Shown here: one piece after another, positions 31,962-34,039 of the stretch
Numbering within the stretch: position 1 is the first letter of the stretch
Layout: each line of letters opens with the position of its first letter
NCBI GenBank assembly: GCA_910588165.1
Contig: CAJUOR010000002.1
Coordinates: 28,968 to 63,006, forward strand
DNA length: 34,039 bases
Origin: an uncultured Thomasclavelia sp.
Lineage (GTDB): Bacteria > Bacillota_I > Bacilli_A > Erysipelotrichales > Coprobacillaceae
Reading direction: 5' to 3'
Notes under the pieces: model-generated
What the model was told of the DNA's origin: nothing
The model's database searches: none
What the model saw: the letters and a program-made list of their open reading frames with translations, nothing else
Program-made: the position numbers and the translations under genes

Positions 31962-32296
31962 TGTTGTATTCTCCTTTTTATGATTAGTTTTCCTTTAATA
32001 CATGAATTATATGCACTTTGAAGTAAAAATTAGCGGTACACAAGCTTAATTTATTCTGTCGACTCAAAAACAGTATAGCACAATCTTGCAAGATAGCAAA
32101 TATTGAAAGAGAATATATTGATTTTTTGAGAAAAAAGCTCATGAAATGGGCGTTTAATAAACTGATTATCAATTGCTTATCGGATATTCCCAATAGAAGT
32201 TTCAAAAGAAGAGAATGGAGATGGAGAGATATTATTATCATTTTTCTTTAAAGCATCAAATATTTGCTAAAAAAAACGTTTTTTTATCGTTTTAAG
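31962..32296. other. Intergenic region, no firm gene
   Basis: An ATTATA at 32006-32011 could be the -10 (TATAAT on the minus strand) for the bactofilin-like gene. Weak open frames exist on both strands but lack ribosome sites and family resemblance. Confidence 0.4.
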
Positions 32297-32324
32297 TTGG
32301 ATTTTTCTTGAGATGTAGTATAAT
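32297..32324 (+). promoter_or_regulatory. Promoter of the tagD-tagGH operon
   Basis: TTGGAT (32297-32302), 16 bases, TATAAT (32319-32324). The leader to ATG 32397 is about 65 bases. Confidence 0.6.
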
Positions 32325-32396
32325 GAATACGATTATGACGTGATTTTATAATCAAATAGTTTTATGGTAAATAATGATTTGAAAGGAATATGAAAA

Positions 32397-32798
32397 ATGA
32401 AAAAAGTAATTACATACGGTACCTTTGATTTGTTTCACATTGGACATTTGAATATCTTAAAAAGAGCTAAAGCACTTGGGGATTATTTAGTAGTGGCAGT
32501 ATCAAGCGATGCCTTTAATGCGATTAAGGGTAAGAAGTGTGCTATTAAAGATGAAGAAAGAATGGCAATTGTAGAAGCTATTAAATATGTAGATGAAGTT
32601 ATCCCGGAAAATTCATGGGATCAAAAAATTTCAGATGTGAAAGAACATGATATTGATGTTTTCGTTATGGGAGATGATTGGAAAGGTAAATTTGATTTTT
32701 TAAAGGAATATTGTGAAGTTGTTTACTTGCCTAGAACGGATGGTGTATCAACAACGCAAATTAAAGAACAGCTAGGACTTCGTAAAACTAAAGAATAG
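32397..32798 (+). CDS. tagD: Glycerol-3-phosphate cytidylyltransferase TagD
   Basis: 133 residues. Makes CDP-glycerol from CTP and glycerol-3-phosphate for wall teichoic acid synthesis. Nucleotidyltransferase motif GTFDLFHIGH with H14 and H17, second motif YLPRTDGVSTTQIK, and length typical of TagD. GAAAGGA lies upstream of ATG 32397. First gene of a teichoic acid operon continuing with the export permease and ATPase. Confidence 0.95.
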   Translation: MKKVITYGTFDLFHIGHLNILKRAKALGDYLVVAVSSDAFNAIKGKKCAIKDEERMAIVEAIKYVDEVIPENSWDQKISDVKEHDIDVFVMGDDWKGKFDFLKEYCEVVYLPRTDGVSTTQIKEQLGLRKTKE

Positions 32799-32826
32799 AC
32801 ATGGTATATTTTTGTCATGTTTCTTT
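32799..32826 (+). terminator. Weak hairpin between tagD and tagG
   Basis: Arms ACATG (32799-32803) and CATGT (32816-32820), then TTCTTTTT. Short stem inside the operon; may only attenuate. Confidence 0.3.
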
Positions 32827-32851
32827 TTAAAAGAAGAAAGGAGCATATTAA

Positions 32852-33676
32852 ATGTTGAAAAGCTTGCGTTATGTTTTAAAAGAGAATTTTTCAAATATAT
32901 ATCGTATTTATTGCATAACACGTTATGAATTACTAGCTGATATGCGTGATTCTAAATTAGGTTTGTTTTGGAATTTCGCACATCCTTTGATTCAGATTTT
33001 GACTTATTGGTTTGCTTTCGGTGTTGTTTTCAACCGTAAGGCAATTACTAATTATGGTGTTGAAACACCGTATATTTTATGGATGATGGGTGGTATGGTG
33101 GTTTGGTTTTTCATTTCACCTTGTATTACGAATGGTTGCAATGCCATTTTCTCTAAAGTTAATGTCATTACCAAAATGAAATTTCCGGTAAGTATTTTAC
33201 CTGCGACCGTTGTGTTGAAAGAGCTGTTTAATCATGTATGTTTGATGATTATTCTAATGGTTATCTTCTTGTTTTCGGGAATTCACCCAACTTTACAATG
33301 GCTTGAATTGATCTATTATTGTTTTTGTGCAATTATTTTCTCAATTTCTTTATCTATGACAACATCTGTCTTAAATATGTTGGCTAGAGATACAAGAAAA
33401 TTAGTTTTGGCGATGATGCGATTGTTGTTATATTTAACACCAATTTTGTGGAATATCAAAGATTTATCTCATATGCCGGCTTGGGTTGGAATGGTGATGA
33501 AAGCTAATCCTATTTATTATGTTGTTCAGGGATACAGAGATTGCTTCTTTTATCACAAGGGTATGGCATTTTATCACAACTCAATGATTGTATTTTGGGT
33601 TATCACCATTGCCTTATTGTTGTTTGGTAGTTATATGATGTACAAATTTAAGCACAAGTTTATTGATTTAGTTTAA
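32852..33676 (+). CDS. tagG: Teichoic acid ABC exporter permease, TagG-like
   Basis: 274 residues with six membrane helices of the ABC-2 type. A cytosolic start (YRIYCITRYELLADMRDSKL) leads to GLFWNFAHPLIQILTYWFAF, typical of TagG/RfbA permeases. It exports lipid-linked wall teichoic acid together with TagH, encoded next. AAGAAAGGAG lies before ATG 32852. Confidence 0.9.
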   Translation: MLKSLRYVLKENFSNIYRIYCITRYELLADMRDSKLGLFWNFAHPLIQILTYWFAFGVVFNRKAITNYGVETPYILWMMGGMVVWFFISPCITNGCNAIFSKVNVITKMKFPVSILPATVVLKELFNHVCLMIILMVIFLFSGIHPTLQWLELIYYCFCAIIFSISLSMTTSVLNMLARDTRKLVLAMMRLLLYLTPILWNIKDLSHMPAWVGMVMKANPIYYVVQGYRDCFFYHKGMAFYHNSMIVFWVITIALLLFGSYMMYKFKHKFIDLV

Positions 33677-33687
33677 GGAGTGAGAAA

Positions 33688-34039
33688 ATGGATAAAGAGT
33701 ATGCAATTGAATTTAAACATGTTTCAAAAATCTATACACTAAAATCAAAAACCAGGAAAAATTCAAATGATAAGAGGTTCTATGCCTTAAAAGATATCAG
33801 TTTCCAAATTCCACATGGAGAGGTTGTCGGTATTTTAGGGACAAATGGATCCGGAAAATCAACGATGTCTGTTATTTTAGCCGGAATAAGTGCGATTGAT
33901 GAAGGTGAAATGATTGTTAATGGAGAACAAGCTTTAATTGCAATTAACACCGGATTAAACCAGCAGTTAACGGGCTTAGAGAATATTGAGTTAAAAGGTG
34001 CTTTGCTTGGCTTAACAAAGAAACGTATTAAAGAGATTA
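33688..34039 (+). CDS. tagH: Teichoic acid ABC exporter ATPase, TagH-like (partial)
   Basis: Starts at ATG 33688, after AAGGAGTG and 11 bases past the permease stop, and runs off the window. Visible: IEFKHVSKIYTLKSK, the Walker A GTNGSGKST, and the TagH-type loop NTGLNQQLTGLENIELKG. The longer insertion between strand 1 and the Walker A is usual in teichoic and O-antigen exporters. The signature and Walker B lie outside. Confidence 0.92.
   Translation, partial: MDKEYAIEFKHVSKIYTLKSKTRKNSNDKRFYALKDISFQIPHGEVVGILGTNGSGKSTMSVILAGISAIDEGEMIVNGEQALIAINTGLNQQLTGLENIELKGALLGLTKKRIKEI

Noticed and set aside
31984..32241. 85-residue minus-strand frame, and a plus-strand frame ending near 32240
   Set aside because: Neither has a usable ribosome site or family resemblance, and the base composition is that of A+T-rich intergenic DNA.

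Overview
The window is low-GC Firmicutes DNA. Strong Shine-Dalgarno sites, a rsmG-noc-soj-spo0J cluster, wall teichoic acid genes (tagD, tagG, tagH) and PTS/6-phospho-beta-glucosidase genes all fit. The gene content and the C-terminal tails of the surface proteins suggest an Erysipelotrichia-like gut or oral anaerobe; that placement is inference. The rsmG/noc/soj/spo0J cluster implies that the middle of the window lies near the chromosome origin.

Layout. 1-6790: two tandem paralogous surface proteins built of 12-residue DxDxDGxxD calcium-loop repeats. The first is only its 3' end. The second carries a complete IS3-family (IS150-like) element inserted inside its signal-peptide codons, with a 3-bp target duplication. 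6840-8565: a Crp/Fnr-type regulator, broken by an in-frame TGA in its DNA-recognition helix, diverges from a YitT-family membrane protein across a TGTAA-N6-TTACA palindrome. 8566-12760: an AraC regulator, a PTS EIIC permease and a GH1 6-phospho-beta-glucosidase. 12870-15918: ftsE-ftsX-M23 hydrolase, a tightly coupled division/peptidoglycan operon. 15920-19104: metallophosphatase, RpiR-like regulator, histidine phosphatase and Gfo/Idh/MocA oxidoreductase. 19130-20337 (minus): a DJ-1/PfpI protein and an HD hydrolase. 20397-26277: rsmG, noc, a TGA-interrupted lipoprotein, an LCP (LytR-CpsA-Psr) protein, soj/parA, spo0J/parB and a small unknown gene. 26425-29528: VanZ-like protein, a second GH1 enzyme (minus) and a Cof-type HAD phosphatase (minus). 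29529-30486: a decayed region with a transposase relic and a short minus-strand reading frame whose ribosome site is folded into a hairpin. 30487-31961 (minus): Hsp33, a 36-residue membrane peptide and a small bactofilin-like protein. 32297-end: tagD, tagG-like permease and the start of tagH.

Much of the window concerns the cell envelope. FtsEX with the M23 enzyme cuts peptidoglycan at division. TagD supplies CDP-glycerol and TagGH exports teichoic acid, which LCP proteins attach to the wall. The repeat proteins sit on the surface. Noc, Soj and Spo0J couple division to chromosome position. The AraC-EIIC-GH1 group and the orphan GH1 point to growth on beta-glucosides.

The most notable direct observations are the exactly reconstructable IS insertion, two otherwise intact genes each cut by a single TGA, a structured rsmG leader, and several short reading frames. 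I saw no rRNA, tRNA or CRISPR array. I found no wholly new multigene system that I can defend; the candidates most worth following are listed as findings.
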